Shown here piece after piece: positions 45,031 through 53,364 of a DNA stretch of 64,000 bases. This DNA is from Treponema putidum. Its GTDB lineage: Bacteria; Spirochaetota; Spirochaetia; Treponematales; Treponemataceae. The notes beneath the pieces are model-generated. The model was not told the DNA's origin, made no database searches, and saw only the letters and a program-made list of their open reading frames with translations. Where the stretch lies: positions 1,113,827-1,177,826 of the forward strand of contig NZ_CP009228.1 in the NCBI RefSeq assembly GCF_000755145.1. Reading direction: 5' to 3'. How positions within the stretch are numbered: the first letter of the stretch is position 1; every line of letters starts with the position of its first letter. The position numbers and the translations under genes were made by a program.

Positions 45031-47661
45031 ATGAGTAAAAAAATAAAATTCAATATTACGGGAATGACTTGCTCGGCTTGCTCTTCCCATGTTCAAAGGG
45101 CTGTCGAAAAACTTGAAGGAGCCGCCGAGGTACAGGTAAATCTTTTAACCAACAGCATGAGCGTCAATTACGATGAGGCTTTCCTTAGCGCGGATAAGAT
45201 TATAGAGGCTGTCGAAAAAGCAGGATACGGAGCCTCGCTTGCCGAAGGTTTAAAAAACTCTTCTTCAAATAAAAATTCGGCTGACGGTAAGACTTCCGGT
45301 TCCCGCTCATTTCAAAACGATGCCGCCAAATTTGAAAGAGATAAGATAAAAAAAAGGCTGATCTTGTCTTTAGTCTTTATGATTCCTCTTTTTTATGTAT
45401 CGATGGGACACATGGCTTCTCTTCCGATTCCTCATTTTTTGCACGGAATAGAAAATGCTCTTATTTTTAGTTTTACTCAATTTCTGCTTGCTCTTCCCGT
45501 GCTGATTGTAAATAAAAAATTCTTTACGGGAGGCTTTAAGGCTTTTTTAAACAAGGCACCCAATATGGACTCCCTCGTTGCGGTCGGTTCCGGCGCAGCC
45601 CTTATTTACGGCATCTTTGCTATTTATAAGATGGCCTACGGAATGGGGCACGGAGATATGGAAACGGTAAGGCTTTTTGCCGGAGACCTTTACTTTGAAT
45701 CGGCTGCGATGATTTTAACCCTCGTAACCTTGGGGAAATTCCTTGAAGCCAATGCAAAAGGAAAAACTTCTCAGGCAATTACAAAGCTGATGAACCTTAG
45801 GCCCAAAACCGCCCTTGTTATCAGGAACGGTAATGAAGAGGAGATTCCGGTTGAAGAAATTGTAAAGGGCGATTTGATTTTAATCAAGCCCGGTTTTTCC
45901 ATTCCCGTTGACGGTATCATAGTAGAGGGGAATTCGTCGGTAGATGAGGCTGCAATTACGGGCGAAAGTCTCCCTGTCGAAAAGACTGCAGGAGATAAAG
46001 TGGTAAGTGCCTCCATAAATTTATCTGGAACATTTACCTTTAAGGCTGAAAGAGTTGGCGATGACACAACCCTTTCCCAGATAATTGCCCTTGTAGAAGA
46101 AGCCTCAGCCTCGAAGGCTCCCGTTTCTAAACTCGCAGATAAGATAAGCAACTACTTCGTGCCTGCGGTCATAGCTATTGCAGTGATTACGCTTTTTGTC
46201 TGGCTTATTGCAGGCGAAAGCTTTGAATTTGCTCTTTCCAGAGCAATTTCGGTGCTTGTAATTTCCTGTCCCTGTGCCCTAGGTCTTGCAACGCCTACAG
46301 CCATTATGGCCGGAACAGGTAAGGGCGCTCGGCTGGGTATCTTAATCCGCTCTGCAGAAGCCCTTGAAACGGCTCATAAAACAAACACCGTAGTATTGGA
46401 TAAGACCGGTACAATAACCCAAGGCCGCCCCGATGTAATCGATATTAAAAAAACCGAAAACTTTAGCGAGGACGAAGTCTTGCGCTTTGCCTATAGTCTT
46501 GAAGTGCTTTCCGAGCACCCTCTCGCAAATGCCGTTATAAAACGGGCAAAGGAAAAAAACTTAGAGGCTTTGAAAATTAAGGACTTTAGGGCGGAACACG
46601 GTTTCGGTATTTCGGGTATTGAAGAATCTTCCGGCCTAAAAATCTTTGCAGGAAATGAAAAGCTCTTCCAAAAAAACAATATCGAAATTTCCCATGCCAA
46701 GGCCGAAATTGATGCCCTTGCGGAAAAAGGTGCGACTCCTCTTTTGATCGGTGTGGGCGGCGGTACGGGCGGAAGCTCTTCGGAAACCGGTACGGGTGCA
46801 AAGCTCATAGGAATTATAGCTGTTGCAGATAAAATTAAAGAAGGCAGCATTGAGTCAATAGCGGAATTTAAGGCGATGGGCATAAAAACCATAATGCTTA
46901 CAGGAGATAACAAAAAAACAGCAAATGCTATAAAGGCTCAAACGGGAGTTGATGATTTTGCTGCCGAGCTTCTGCCTCAAAATAAAAAATTCGAAATCGA
47001 AAAATTGCACCAAGCAGGGCGTAAAACGGCTATGATAGGAGACGGAATAAACGATGCTCCTGCCCTTATGACGGCAGACGTAGGTATAGCCATAGGGAAC
47101 GGAACGGATATAGCTATCGAAAGTGCAGATATTATTTTGATGAATGATAATTTACAAACTGCCGTAGATTCTATTCAGTTAAGCCGTGCCGTTATGCGGA
47201 ATATAAAAGAAAACCTGTTTTGGGCGCTCTTTTATAATTCTTTATGTATACCTTTAGCGGCGGGAGCTTTTTACCCTGTCTTCGGTATTGTTTTAAGCCC
47301 GATGATTGCAGCAGCTGCAATGAGCTTGAGCTCCGTTTCGGTTGTAAGCAATGCTTTGCGCTTAAACTATTTTAAACCTAAAAGAAAACAAAAAATAAAC
47401 CGTAATGCAGACTCTACAGAATCTTGCATAACGGGTGAAAATAAAATTAAGGAGAAAGAACTTATGAATACGGTATTAAAGGTAAACGGCATGCAGTGCC
47501 AACATTGTGTTTCCCATGTTAAGGAAGCTTTAACAAAGATTTCGGGTGTTTCTGCCGAAGTAGACCTAGGCGCAAAAACGGCAACTATCACACATCCTGA
47601 AAGCGTTACAGTTGCAGATCTAAAAAAGGCTATTGAAGATGCGGGCTATACCGTAGAATAG
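45031..47661 (+). CDS. copA: Copper-translocating P-type ATPase with C-terminal CopZ-like domain
   Basis: P1B-type Cu(I) efflux pump, 876 residues. N-terminal HMA domain with GMTCSACSS, then TM helices, actuator TGES, the metal-binding CPCALG helix, phosphorylation site DKTGTIT, TGDN, and hinge GDGINDAPAL. Between N- and P-domain parts is a Gly/Ser-rich insert (GGGTGGSSSETGTG) not typical of the family. After the last helix a ~35-residue basic linker leads to a second HMA domain with GMQCQHC, an unusual C-terminal position. An AAGGAG 9 bases before internal ATG 47464 could allow separate production of that domain. Confidence 0.95.
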   Translation: MSKKIKFNITGMTCSACSSHVQRAVEKLEGAAEVQVNLLTNSMSVNYDEAFLSADKIIEAVEKAGYGASLAEGLKNSSSNKNSADGKTSGSRSFQNDAAKFERDKIKKRLILSLVFMIPLFYVSMGHMASLPIPHFLHGIENALIFSFTQFLLALPVLIVNKKFFTGGFKAFLNKAPNMDSLVAVGSGAALIYGIFAIYKMAYGMGHGDMETVRLFAGDLYFESAAMILTLVTLGKFLEANAKGKTSQAITKLMNLRPKTALVIRNGNEEEIPVEEIVKGDLILIKPGFSIPVDGIIVEGNSSVDEAAITGESLPVEKTAGDKVVSASINLSGTFTFKAERVGDDTTLSQIIALVEEASASKAPVSKLADKISNYFVPAVIAIAVITLFVWLIAGESFEFALSRAISVLVISCPCALGLATPTAIMAGTGKGARLGILIRSAEALETAHKTNTVVLDKTGTITQGRPDVIDIKKTENFSEDEVLRFAYSLEVLSEHPLANAVIKRAKEKNLEALKIKDFRAEHGFGISGIEESSGLKIFAGNEKLFQKNNIEISHAKAEIDALAEKGATPLLIGVGGGTGGSSSETGTGAKLIGIIAVADKIKEGSIESIAEFKAMGIKTIMLTGDNKKTANAIKAQTGVDDFAAELLPQNKKFEIEKLHQAGRKTAMIGDGINDAPALMTADVGIAIGNGTDIAIESADIILMNDNLQTAVDSIQLSRAVMRNIKENLFWALFYNSLCIPLAAGAFYPVFGIVLSPMIAAAAMSLSSVSVVSNALRLNYFKPKRKQKINRNADSTESCITGENKIKEKELMNTVLKVNGMQCQHCVSHVKEALTKISGVSAEVDLGAKTATITHPESVTVADLKKAIEDAGYTVE
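47464..47661 (+). CDS. Candidate internally initiated CopZ-like copper chaperone
   Basis: In frame inside the 3' end of copA. ATG 47464 has a strong Shine-Dalgarno (AAGGAG, 9-base spacing) and would give a complete 65-residue HMA protein with the metal site MQCQHC, the size and shape of CopZ. Separate translation is inference; E. coli makes a CopZ-like product from copA by another means (frameshifting). Confidence 0.4.
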   Translation: MNTVLKVNGMQCQHCVSHVKEALTKISGVSAEVDLGAKTATITHPESVTVADLKKAIEDAGYTVE

Positions 47662-47680
47662 GCTTATTTTAGTAAAAGAA

Positions 47681-47715
47681 AAAAATCGGCCGAAACTCAA
47701 TCTCGGCCGATTTTT
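47681..47715. terminator. Bidirectional terminator after copA
   Basis: AAATCGGCCGA (47683-47693) pairs with TCGGCCGATTT (47703-47713), flanked by A and T runs. Confidence 0.85.
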
Positions 47716-47747
47716 CTATAAGTTTATGTAAGCTGTTTTTTTAGCTT

Positions 47748-48569
47748 TTACGGAAAAGGCTTATACTCGTTTACCCTGCTTATCGATGAAGAAACCTTAC
47801 GTCCTTCTGACATTTCTTCGGCTACGGACACGGCTTTTTGGATAAGCCCTGCATTGTCGGCTACACCGTGTAAAATAATTTCATCTTTCGAAATATCGGC
47901 TTCAAGGAAATATATTTGAAGTTTTAAATCGAAGGAAATATGATTTACGATTTTTTGAGCCAATAAAAGCTCTTTTAATCTTTTATCGCCTGAGGCCGTT
48001 TCTTCTTTGCTTATGGTTTTTTCAAACCCGTATTTGATTATCTCGGCAGCTTGAAGAGGGGCTACATGCCCCGTATTTATAACTAAATTATATTCGGACG
48101 AGTCTTCATTAGCCGTATTAAAAAAATTCTTATGGAACCCGTCTCTATTATTATCACTTTCTTCCATTAGCGCTCTTGCATCTTTTTCGGAATAATTGAA
48201 TTCTTTCATCAATCTTGAAATTCGTATATCGTCGGCAGCAACTAAGCGTACCGAATAAAGGCCGGGTACATTTCTCAAGATTGCGAACCCTCCCCTGCCT
48301 ATAAAAATGCTGTTGCCGGAAGAAGCATGCTCGTATACTGCTTCACGCAGATAATCAAAGTAGGAATCTCTTTCCCTTGAAAGGGATGCCCAAAAGCTAG
48401 GCTTGCGTTCATCATATTTTTTTAGCTGCACTTCCGAAATTCCTCTTGCAAGCAAATCTTTTTCCAATGATTTGCGGTCAACAAAGTTGTAATTTAAAAG
48501 TTTGGCCAACTCAATTGCCGTTTCGTCACCAAAGGAAGCGATTTTGCGTGAAATAGTTATAATTGCCAT
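47748..48569 (-). CDS. Cytidylate-kinase-like protein with C-terminal BON-like domain
   Basis: A 273-residue protein. Residues ~1-190 match the Cytidylate kinase-like family (PF13189): start AIITISRKIASFGDETA, where a modified P-loop replaces GxxGxGKS, then FIGRGGFAILR and VRLVAADDIRISRLM. Residues ~195-270 look like a BON domain (LKLQIYFLEADISKDEIILHGV in two strands, then KAVSVAEEMSEG). BON domains usually occur in periplasmic proteins, so the fusion to a kinase-like domain without signal peptide is unusual. Substrate unknown. Preceded by AAGGAGG. Confidence 0.75.
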   Translation of the reverse strand: MAIITISRKIASFGDETAIELAKLLNYNFVDRKSLEKDLLARGISEVQLKKYDERKPSFWASLSRERDSYFDYLREAVYEHASSGNSIFIGRGGFAILRNVPGLYSVRLVAADDIRISRLMKEFNYSEKDARALMEESDNNRDGFHKNFFNTANEDSSEYNLVINTGHVAPLQAAEIIKYGFEKTISKEETASGDKRLKELLLAQKIVNHISFDLKLQIYFLEADISKDEIILHGVADNAGLIQKAVSVAEEMSEGRKVSSSISRVNEYKPFP

Positions 48570-48651
48570 AAAAACCTCCTTGCAATTAAATTCGCTTTAT
48601 AATAGAATAACCTGAAATCCTTGATATGTCAAATGGAGAATTGCAATTTTT

Positions 48652-49218
48652 ATGGAAAAGAATGACAAAATTATATGGAAACCTGATTCTTCCAGAGAAG
48701 TATTAAAGACAAGAGTATTTACCGTATGCGAAAAAGACAGTATTTCTCCTGAAGGGGAAAAAAAGACCTTTATTTCTTTAAAAGCACCTAGCTGGGTTAT
48801 TATTGTTCCCGTGTACCGAAACTCATCTGGAGAAGACATGTTTGTAATGGTACAGCAGTGGAGGCACGGTGCGGAAAACGTCTACATAGAATTTCCCGGA
48901 GGTGTTGTTGATAAAGGAGAAAAGGCCGAAGATGCGGCTTTAAGGGAGCTTTTAGAAGAAACCGGTAGAGCCCCTAAAAAAATAAAATGTTTGTCGGTAT
49001 TGTCCCCAAATCCTGCAATAATGGAAAACACATGCACGGTTTTTTTTGCAGAATTGGATGGCACTGAAGGCAAGCAAAACCTTGATGATGATGAGTTCTT
49101 AAATATTCTTGAAATCCCCGTTAAAAAAGTTATTCAAAACATGGGTAATCCGCCTTATACCCACGCAATGATGAATGCAGCCCTTTTCCTATACTTAAAA
49201 GAAAAAGAATATCACTGA
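48652..49218 (+). CDS. NUDIX hydrolase (ADP-ribose pyrophosphatase type)
   Basis: A 188-residue NUDIX enzyme, probably hydrolysing ADP-ribose or a related nucleoside diphosphate sugar. The full Nudix box is seen as GGVVDKGEKAEDAALRELLEE plus TG, near residues 85-105, preceded by QQWRHGAENVYIEFP, which is typical of ADP-ribose pyrophosphatases. The stop codon sits inside the first unit of a palindromic repeat that continues downstream. Confidence 0.88.
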   Translation: MEKNDKIIWKPDSSREVLKTRVFTVCEKDSISPEGEKKTFISLKAPSWVIIVPVYRNSSGEDMFVMVQQWRHGAENVYIEFPGGVVDKGEKAEDAALRELLEETGRAPKKIKCLSVLSPNPAIMENTCTVFFAELDGTEGKQNLDDDEFLNILEIPVKKVIQNMGNPPYTHAMMNAALFLYLKEKEYH

Positions 49219-49266
49219 TATGCCGATGCACTGATATATCGGTGACTGCCCACTGATATATCAGTG
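49213..49266. repeat. Palindromic CACTGATATATCAGTG repeats
   Basis: One partial copy (CACTGATAT, 49213-49221, covering the NUDIX stop) and two full copies: CACTGATATATCGGTG (49229-49244) and the perfect palindrome CACTGATATATCAGTG (49251-49266), spaced 22 bases apart. Two more palindromes follow before dps: AAAAAAGCTTTTTT (49339-49352) and TATGC-TTA-GCATA (49363-49375). They could be operator sites or a NUDIX terminator; no regulator is identified. Confidence 0.6.
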
Positions 49267-49415
49267 AAAATTTTATTTAAAACAATCTTTTTTATTAAAA
49301 TTCCAAATATTTCGATAAAAATTCCCTTATTTTTGCTTAAAAAAGCTTTTTTCCTTAAATTTTATGCTTAGCATAGATTTTGCTTGTATATAAATGAACA
49401 AATATGGAGGTGTTT

Positions 49416-49853
49416 ATGAACAATATAACTAAAAGATTATCAGTACATACTGCCGACTTAGCGGTTCTTTATGTAAAATTACATAATTATCACTGGCACG
49501 TTGAAGGTATTGATTTTAAACCAGTGCATGAAATGATAGAATCATATTATGAAACTATTAGCGATTTCTATGATTCGGTTGCTGAAAGAATTCTACAGCT
49601 AAACGAAAAAGCTCCTTCTTCAATGAAAGAGTATTTGGCTGTGACAGGAATTGAAGAAGAAACAAACAAATCTTTTAAAAGCGTAGAAGCTCTTAAAAAA
49701 ATCTTGGCTGATTTTGAGTACCTTGTAAAAGAAATAAAGGTAACTCGGATTGAAGCTGCAGACAGTAATGATGCATCTACAGACGGAATCCTTAGCGGGA
49801 TTATCGAATATTTTGACAAACAAATATGGATGTTAAAATCCGCTTTAAAATAA
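49416..49853 (+). CDS. dps: Dps/ferritin-like DNA-protection protein
   Basis: A 145-residue four-helix protein of the Dps group that oxidises and stores iron in a 12-mer shell and limits hydroxyl-radical damage. Ferroxidase residues appear as [10 protein letters not shown] (two His), then [10 protein letters not shown] (Asp/Glu). Start at ATG 49416, which follows GGAGGT; an ATG at 49404 overlaps that ribosome site and is rejected. It is 16 bases upstream of a peroxiredoxin gene, forming an oxidative-stress operon. Confidence 0.9.
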   Translation: MNNITKRLSVHTADLAVLYVKLHNYHWHVEGIDFKPVHEMIESYYETISDFYDSVAERILQLNEKAPSSMKEYLAVTGIEEETNKSFKSVEALKKILADFEYLVKEIKVTRIEAADSNDASTDGILSGIIEYFDKQIWMLKSALK

Positions 49854-49869
49854 TTTTAAGGAGAAAATT

Positions 49870-50517
49870 ATGGAACACATGGCAATGAATATGCCCCTTT
49901 TAGGGGATGATTTCCCTCAGTTAGAGGTTTCAACAACACACGGGCATCTTAATCTTCCCGGTGATCTTAAAGGCAGCTGGTTTGTGCTTTTTAGCCATCC
50001 TGCAGATTTTACCCCCGTATGCACTACGGAATTTGTAGCTTTTCAAAAACTTATGCCTGAGTTTGAAAAACTAGGAGTAAAACTTATCGGCCTTTCAATT
50101 GACCAAATACAGAGCCATTTAAAATGGATTGAGTGGATTAAGGAAAAGCTCGGTGTTGAGATTACCTTCCCTGTAATTGCTGCTAATGACAGTGTTGCAA
50201 ATAAGATTGGTCTCTTGCACCCCGGAAAAGGTACTAACACTGTTCGAGCCGTATTTATCGTTGATCCTAACGGAAAAGTTAGACTTGTTATTTATTATCC
50301 GCAGGAAATCGGCCGAAATATGGAAGAAATTGTTAGAGCCGTTAAAGCTCTGCAAACATCCGATAAAAATAAAGTTGCTTTGCCTGCCGACTGGCCTAAT
50401 AACGGCTTAATCAAGGACAAGGTTATCATTCCGCCGCCTCCCACAGAAGCGGAAGCTAAAAAGCGCTTAAAGGAATATGACGGTTATGACTTCTGGTTTT
50501 GCCACAAGTCTTTATAA
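49870..50517 (+). CDS. Peroxiredoxin (Prx6/1-Cys type)
   Basis: A 215-residue thiol peroxidase reducing H2O2 and alkyl hydroperoxides. Peroxidatic Cys in [13 protein letters not shown] (~47); partner Arg and the [12 protein letters not shown] strand near 135-150. The C-terminal extension ([20 protein letters not shown]) is that of the Prx6 group; a further Cys near the end (FWFCHKSL) may act as resolving residue. Cotranscribed with dps; AAGGAGAA lies before the ATG. Followed by a strong terminator. Confidence 0.93.
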   Translation: MEHMAMNMPLLGDDFPQLEVSTTHGHLNLPGDLKGSWFVLFSHPADFTPVCTTEFVAFQKLMPEFEKLGVKLIGLSIDQIQSHLKWIEWIKEKLGVEITFPVIAANDSVANKIGLLHPGKGTNTVRAVFIVDPNGKVRLVIYYPQEIGRNMEEIVRAVKALQTSDKNKVALPADWPNNGLIKDKVIIPPPPTEAEAKKRLKEYDGYDFWFCHKSL

Positions 50518-50551
50518 TCTTAAAGTGATTTAAAAAAGTAATTTAAAAATC

Positions 50552-50589
50552 AAAAATCCCCGAGTTGATAATCTCAATTCGGGGATTTT
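50552..50589. terminator. Bidirectional terminator between peroxiredoxin and folD
   Basis: AAAAATCCCCGA (50552-50563) with TCGGGGATTTT (50579-50589); A-run before and T-run after make it work on both strands. Confidence 0.85.
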
Positions 50590-50619
50590 GTAGTTTTAAC
50601 GGAACTAAAACAACTCGGC

Positions 50620-51501
50620 TTATTCCAAACCGTTTTGCCTTTTTGCGGCGATAAGAGTATTTGCAACGAGCATGGCGATGGTCATGGGGCCTACTCCCTT
50701 TGGAACGGGTGTTATTGCAGAAGCAATTTCGCAGGCTGGCTCAAAGTCTACATCGCCTACAAGCCTAAAGCCGCTTTTTTTGGTACTGTCATCAATCCGG
50801 TTTACACCGACATCTATAACGACAGCTCCCTTTTTAATCATATCGGCTTTAATAAATTTAGGCTTTCCCATAGCAGCAATCAGTATATCCGCTTCTTTTG
50901 TTACTTCGGCTAAATTTTTTGTACCGCTATGGCAAACGGTTACCGTTGCGTTTACATCCTTATTCATCATCAAAACGGAAAGAGGCTTTCCTACAATGTT
51001 GGAGCGGCCTACGATAACGGCCTTAGCCCCCTTAGTTTCAACACCGGCTCTTTTTAAAAGATGAATTACACCGTGGGGGGTGCAAGGAATAAAGGTATCA
51101 TGTCCCAAAAGGAGTTTTCCGACATTTACAGGATGGAATCCGTCTACATCTTTTTCGGGATTTATGGCTTCAATTACAGCATCAGGATCGATTTGCTTAG
51201 GTAACGGCAACTGCACTAAAATACCGTTTATAAGTTTGTCTGCATTCAGTTCTTTTATAAGTTTTAGTAACTCATCCTGAGTTGTCGTTTCAGGTAGTCT
51301 GAATGTTCTGTCATTCATACCTACTTCATGAAGGGCGTTTGTTTTTCCCTTTACATAAGATTGGGAGGCAGGGTCATTTCCTACCAAAATAACGGCTAAG
51401 GTGGGCTGGACACCCTTTGCCTTTATTTTTTCTACATCTTTTGCAACATCTGCCCTTAAATCTGCCGCTATCTGGGCACCGTCAATAATTTTTGCACTCA
51501 T
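50620..51501 (-). CDS. folD: Bifunctional methylene-THF dehydrogenase/methenyl-THF cyclohydrolase
   Basis: Interconverts 5,10-methylene-THF and 10-formyl-THF. 293 residues. Motifs: [13 protein letters not shown] (catalytic Tyr-xxx-Lys), [52 protein letters not shown] (NAD(P) site) and the C-terminal [16 protein letters not shown]. Works with formate-THF ligase (fhs), which is 5 kb away, in one-carbon metabolism. GGAGGG precedes the ATG. Confidence 0.96.
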   Translation of the reverse strand: MSAKIIDGAQIAADLRADVAKDVEKIKAKGVQPTLAVILVGNDPASQSYVKGKTNALHEVGMNDRTFRLPETTTQDELLKLIKELNADKLINGILVQLPLPKQIDPDAVIEAINPEKDVDGFHPVNVGKLLLGHDTFIPCTPHGVIHLLKRAGVETKGAKAVIVGRSNIVGKPLSVLMMNKDVNATVTVCHSGTKNLAEVTKEADILIAAMGKPKFIKADMIKKGAVVIDVGVNRIDDSTKKSGFRLVGDVDFEPACEIASAITPVPKGVGPMTIAMLVANTLIAAKRQNGLE

Positions 51502-51648
51502 TTTTTCCCTCCGTAAATAATTGTATAAGTAACTATTATTCTCCTTGTTTGTTCTACGCTCGTAATAGTTTTGAAAAACAAGGACTTTCTATATTATCTT
51601 ATAGATATAATGTTATAACATAATAAGATTTTGTTCAAGACTTACATA

Positions 51649-51678
51649 TAGACATTCTTGTAAAAAATACGATATACT
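51649..51678 (+). promoter_or_regulatory. Predicted promoter of the outer-membrane protein gene
   Basis: TAGACA (51649-51654), 18-base spacer, TATACT (51673-51678). It is about 30 bases before GTG 51709. The rest of the 207-base gap to folD shows no further gene. Confidence 0.5.
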
Positions 51679-51708
51679 ATATTCTATCAAGCTAGAGGTG
51701 AACTAAAC

Positions 51709-52323
51709 GTGAAGAAATTTATTTTCTGTATTCTTATAAGCATTTTTTTTATTCCGATTTTTGCACAAGATGAGGGAGAGGTTCCTTCAAACAGCAAAAT
51801 AGACGGTAGTGCGGTGTTTCGGCCTGTCAGGCAAGGCGATAAATTTATAAAAATAGGCCTATCCCTAGGAATACCTCTTTTTAATACTTCTGCTAGCAAA
51901 TTTGCGATTAAGCCTAATATTTGGCCGGGCGGTACTATCAATGCCGCTTTTGGGTATTATATTCTTGACGGATTTTCTTTGGGAGGAAGTATAAGTTTTC
52001 AGTTTTATCCTACATTGGCAAAAAACCTTTACTTTGCCGTACCCATAACCTTTGATATGGCTTATACCTTTGCTGCCGGAAAATGGCGCTTCCCTCTTGG
52101 CGGAGGTATAGGGGCTGCCGTTCAGTCTTATAGCGGAAACGGGGCTCAATACTTTGGGATGATTTTTAGGTTTGATGCAGGAACTTACTATCAATTTTCT
52201 CCTGAATGGTCATTCGGAGGCGATGTATCTTGGAATGTTGTTCCTGAGTGGCACAAGGATAAATCAAATAACCGAACAGGAAACTTTTTAGGCATAAGCT
52301 TTGCCGCCAGATATCATCTTTAA
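51709..52323 (+). CDS. Outer-membrane beta-barrel protein, Treponema type
   Basis: A 204-residue exported protein: cleavable signal peptide ending ...PIFAQ, then about eight alternating amphipathic strands ending in aromatic residues (SFQFYPTLAKNLYFAVPITF, GNFLGISFAARYHL). A terminal hydrophobic/aromatic beta strand is typical of porin-like barrels. I think it is related to the small barrel protein TP0733 of T. pallidum, from recall only. GTG start with AGAGGTG upstream. First of three closely spaced genes, followed by a lipoprotein and rarA. Confidence 0.65.
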   Translation: MKKFIFCILISIFFIPIFAQDEGEVPSNSKIDGSAVFRPVRQGDKFIKIGLSLGIPLFNTSASKFAIKPNIWPGGTINAAFGYYILDGFSLGGSISFQFYPTLAKNLYFAVPITFDMAYTFAAGKWRFPLGGGIGAAVQSYSGNGAQYFGMIFRFDAGTYYQFSPEWSFGGDVSWNVVPEWHKDKSNNRTGNFLGISFAARYHL

Positions 52324-52341
52324 TTAAACGGAGAATTCAGC

Positions 52342-53364
52342 ATGAAATTTAGGAAATTAATTTTTATTTTAATACCGCTTATTTTTATCGGCTTTATGTC
52401 TTGTAATGATCGCCCCATATTTGCTGCTATTGAACAAGAAATAGAATTAAACAATTTTTCCGTTGCGGGGAATGTATTAAGTTTGCTGGAGGTGAACAAT
52501 AATGTTTATGCTGCAAATCTGGGCGGCGTTTATTCAAAATCAAAAACTTCCGACGGCTCTTGGTCAAAAATTTTAAGCGCCCAAGGTACTCAACAGCTTG
52601 CAAGTAACGGTACCGTGGCATTTGCTTGTTTTGCTTCAGGAAGTGTAAAATATTATGAAAACGGAAGCTGGAAGGATGTTCCCAATTCTGAAAATATACG
52701 CATTATTGCCGGTAATAAGATTGTTTTCGGCTATGATTCAAGCCAAAAACAAGTTTTTAAGATAGAAGAAACAGGTCTTAGCACTTCTATAGATACAGGC
52801 AAAGTAGATTCCTTATCAGCGGCAGGAAACTATGTTTTAGTAAAATCGGGAAGTTCTGAAAAGCTATATAAAAATGGTGTTTCCTCAGCGGTCCCTGATT
52901 TGCCGAGCGGTGCAAAAGCTATTTGTCCTGCCGGAGCTGACAATGAAATTTTTGTATTGGCCGGATCAACAATCTATTATTATGATGGAAGTACCTTTAG
53001 CTCTTCAATACCAATATCCGGAAGCCCTGACAATATTTCATACTTTAAAGCCGGAACACGAAAAACCATATTGATAGGCTGCGCCGAAGGATATACCGAG
53101 GTACAGTTGGATGGTTCTACCCCGATTAACCTATCAAATGCAAAACAGCTTAACCCCGGTAATTCCGGTTCTACAACGCCCTCCGGTTCCTATTCCCAAT
53201 ATCAAACCACTCTTGGAAGTTATTATTCATTTCCTCTGTTGGGCGTTTCTAGAGGTGGGGATGAGTATGCCGTATTTATGGGCATCTATTCAGGCGTGAT
53301 TCAACGAAATGCCGGTCTATGGGGCTTTTATAGCGATAAAAAACGCGAATGGAACCGTGAGTAA
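52342..53364 (+). CDS. Putative lipoprotein with beta-propeller-like repeats
   Basis: A 340-residue lipoprotein (signal peptide, lipobox GFMSC, Cys ~21). The body has repeated short strands with GxxYxx/SNGTVAFACF/NGSWKDV/ADNEIFVLAGSTIYYY patterns that suggest a beta-propeller-like fold. A Ser/Pro/Gly linker near 275-285 precedes a C-terminal part. Function unknown. Its last 8 bases overlap the GTG start of rarA. Confidence 0.65.
   Translation: MKFRKLIFILIPLIFIGFMSCNDRPIFAAIEQEIELNNFSVAGNVLSLLEVNNNVYAANLGGVYSKSKTSDGSWSKILSAQGTQQLASNGTVAFACFASGSVKYYENGSWKDVPNSENIRIIAGNKIVFGYDSSQKQVFKIEETGLSTSIDTGKVDSLSAAGNYVLVKSGSSEKLYKNGVSSAVPDLPSGAKAICPAGADNEIFVLAGSTIYYYDGSTFSSSIPISGSPDNISYFKAGTRKTILIGCAEGYTEVQLDGSTPINLSNAKQLNPGNSGSTTPSGSYSQYQTTLGSYYSFPLLGVSRGGDEYAVFMGIYSGVIQRNAGLWGFYSDKKREWNRE

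Noticed and set aside
47748-48569. Standard cytidylate kinase (cmk)
   Set aside because: Lacks the canonical P-loop and the usual CMP-binding pattern, and has an extra C-terminal domain.
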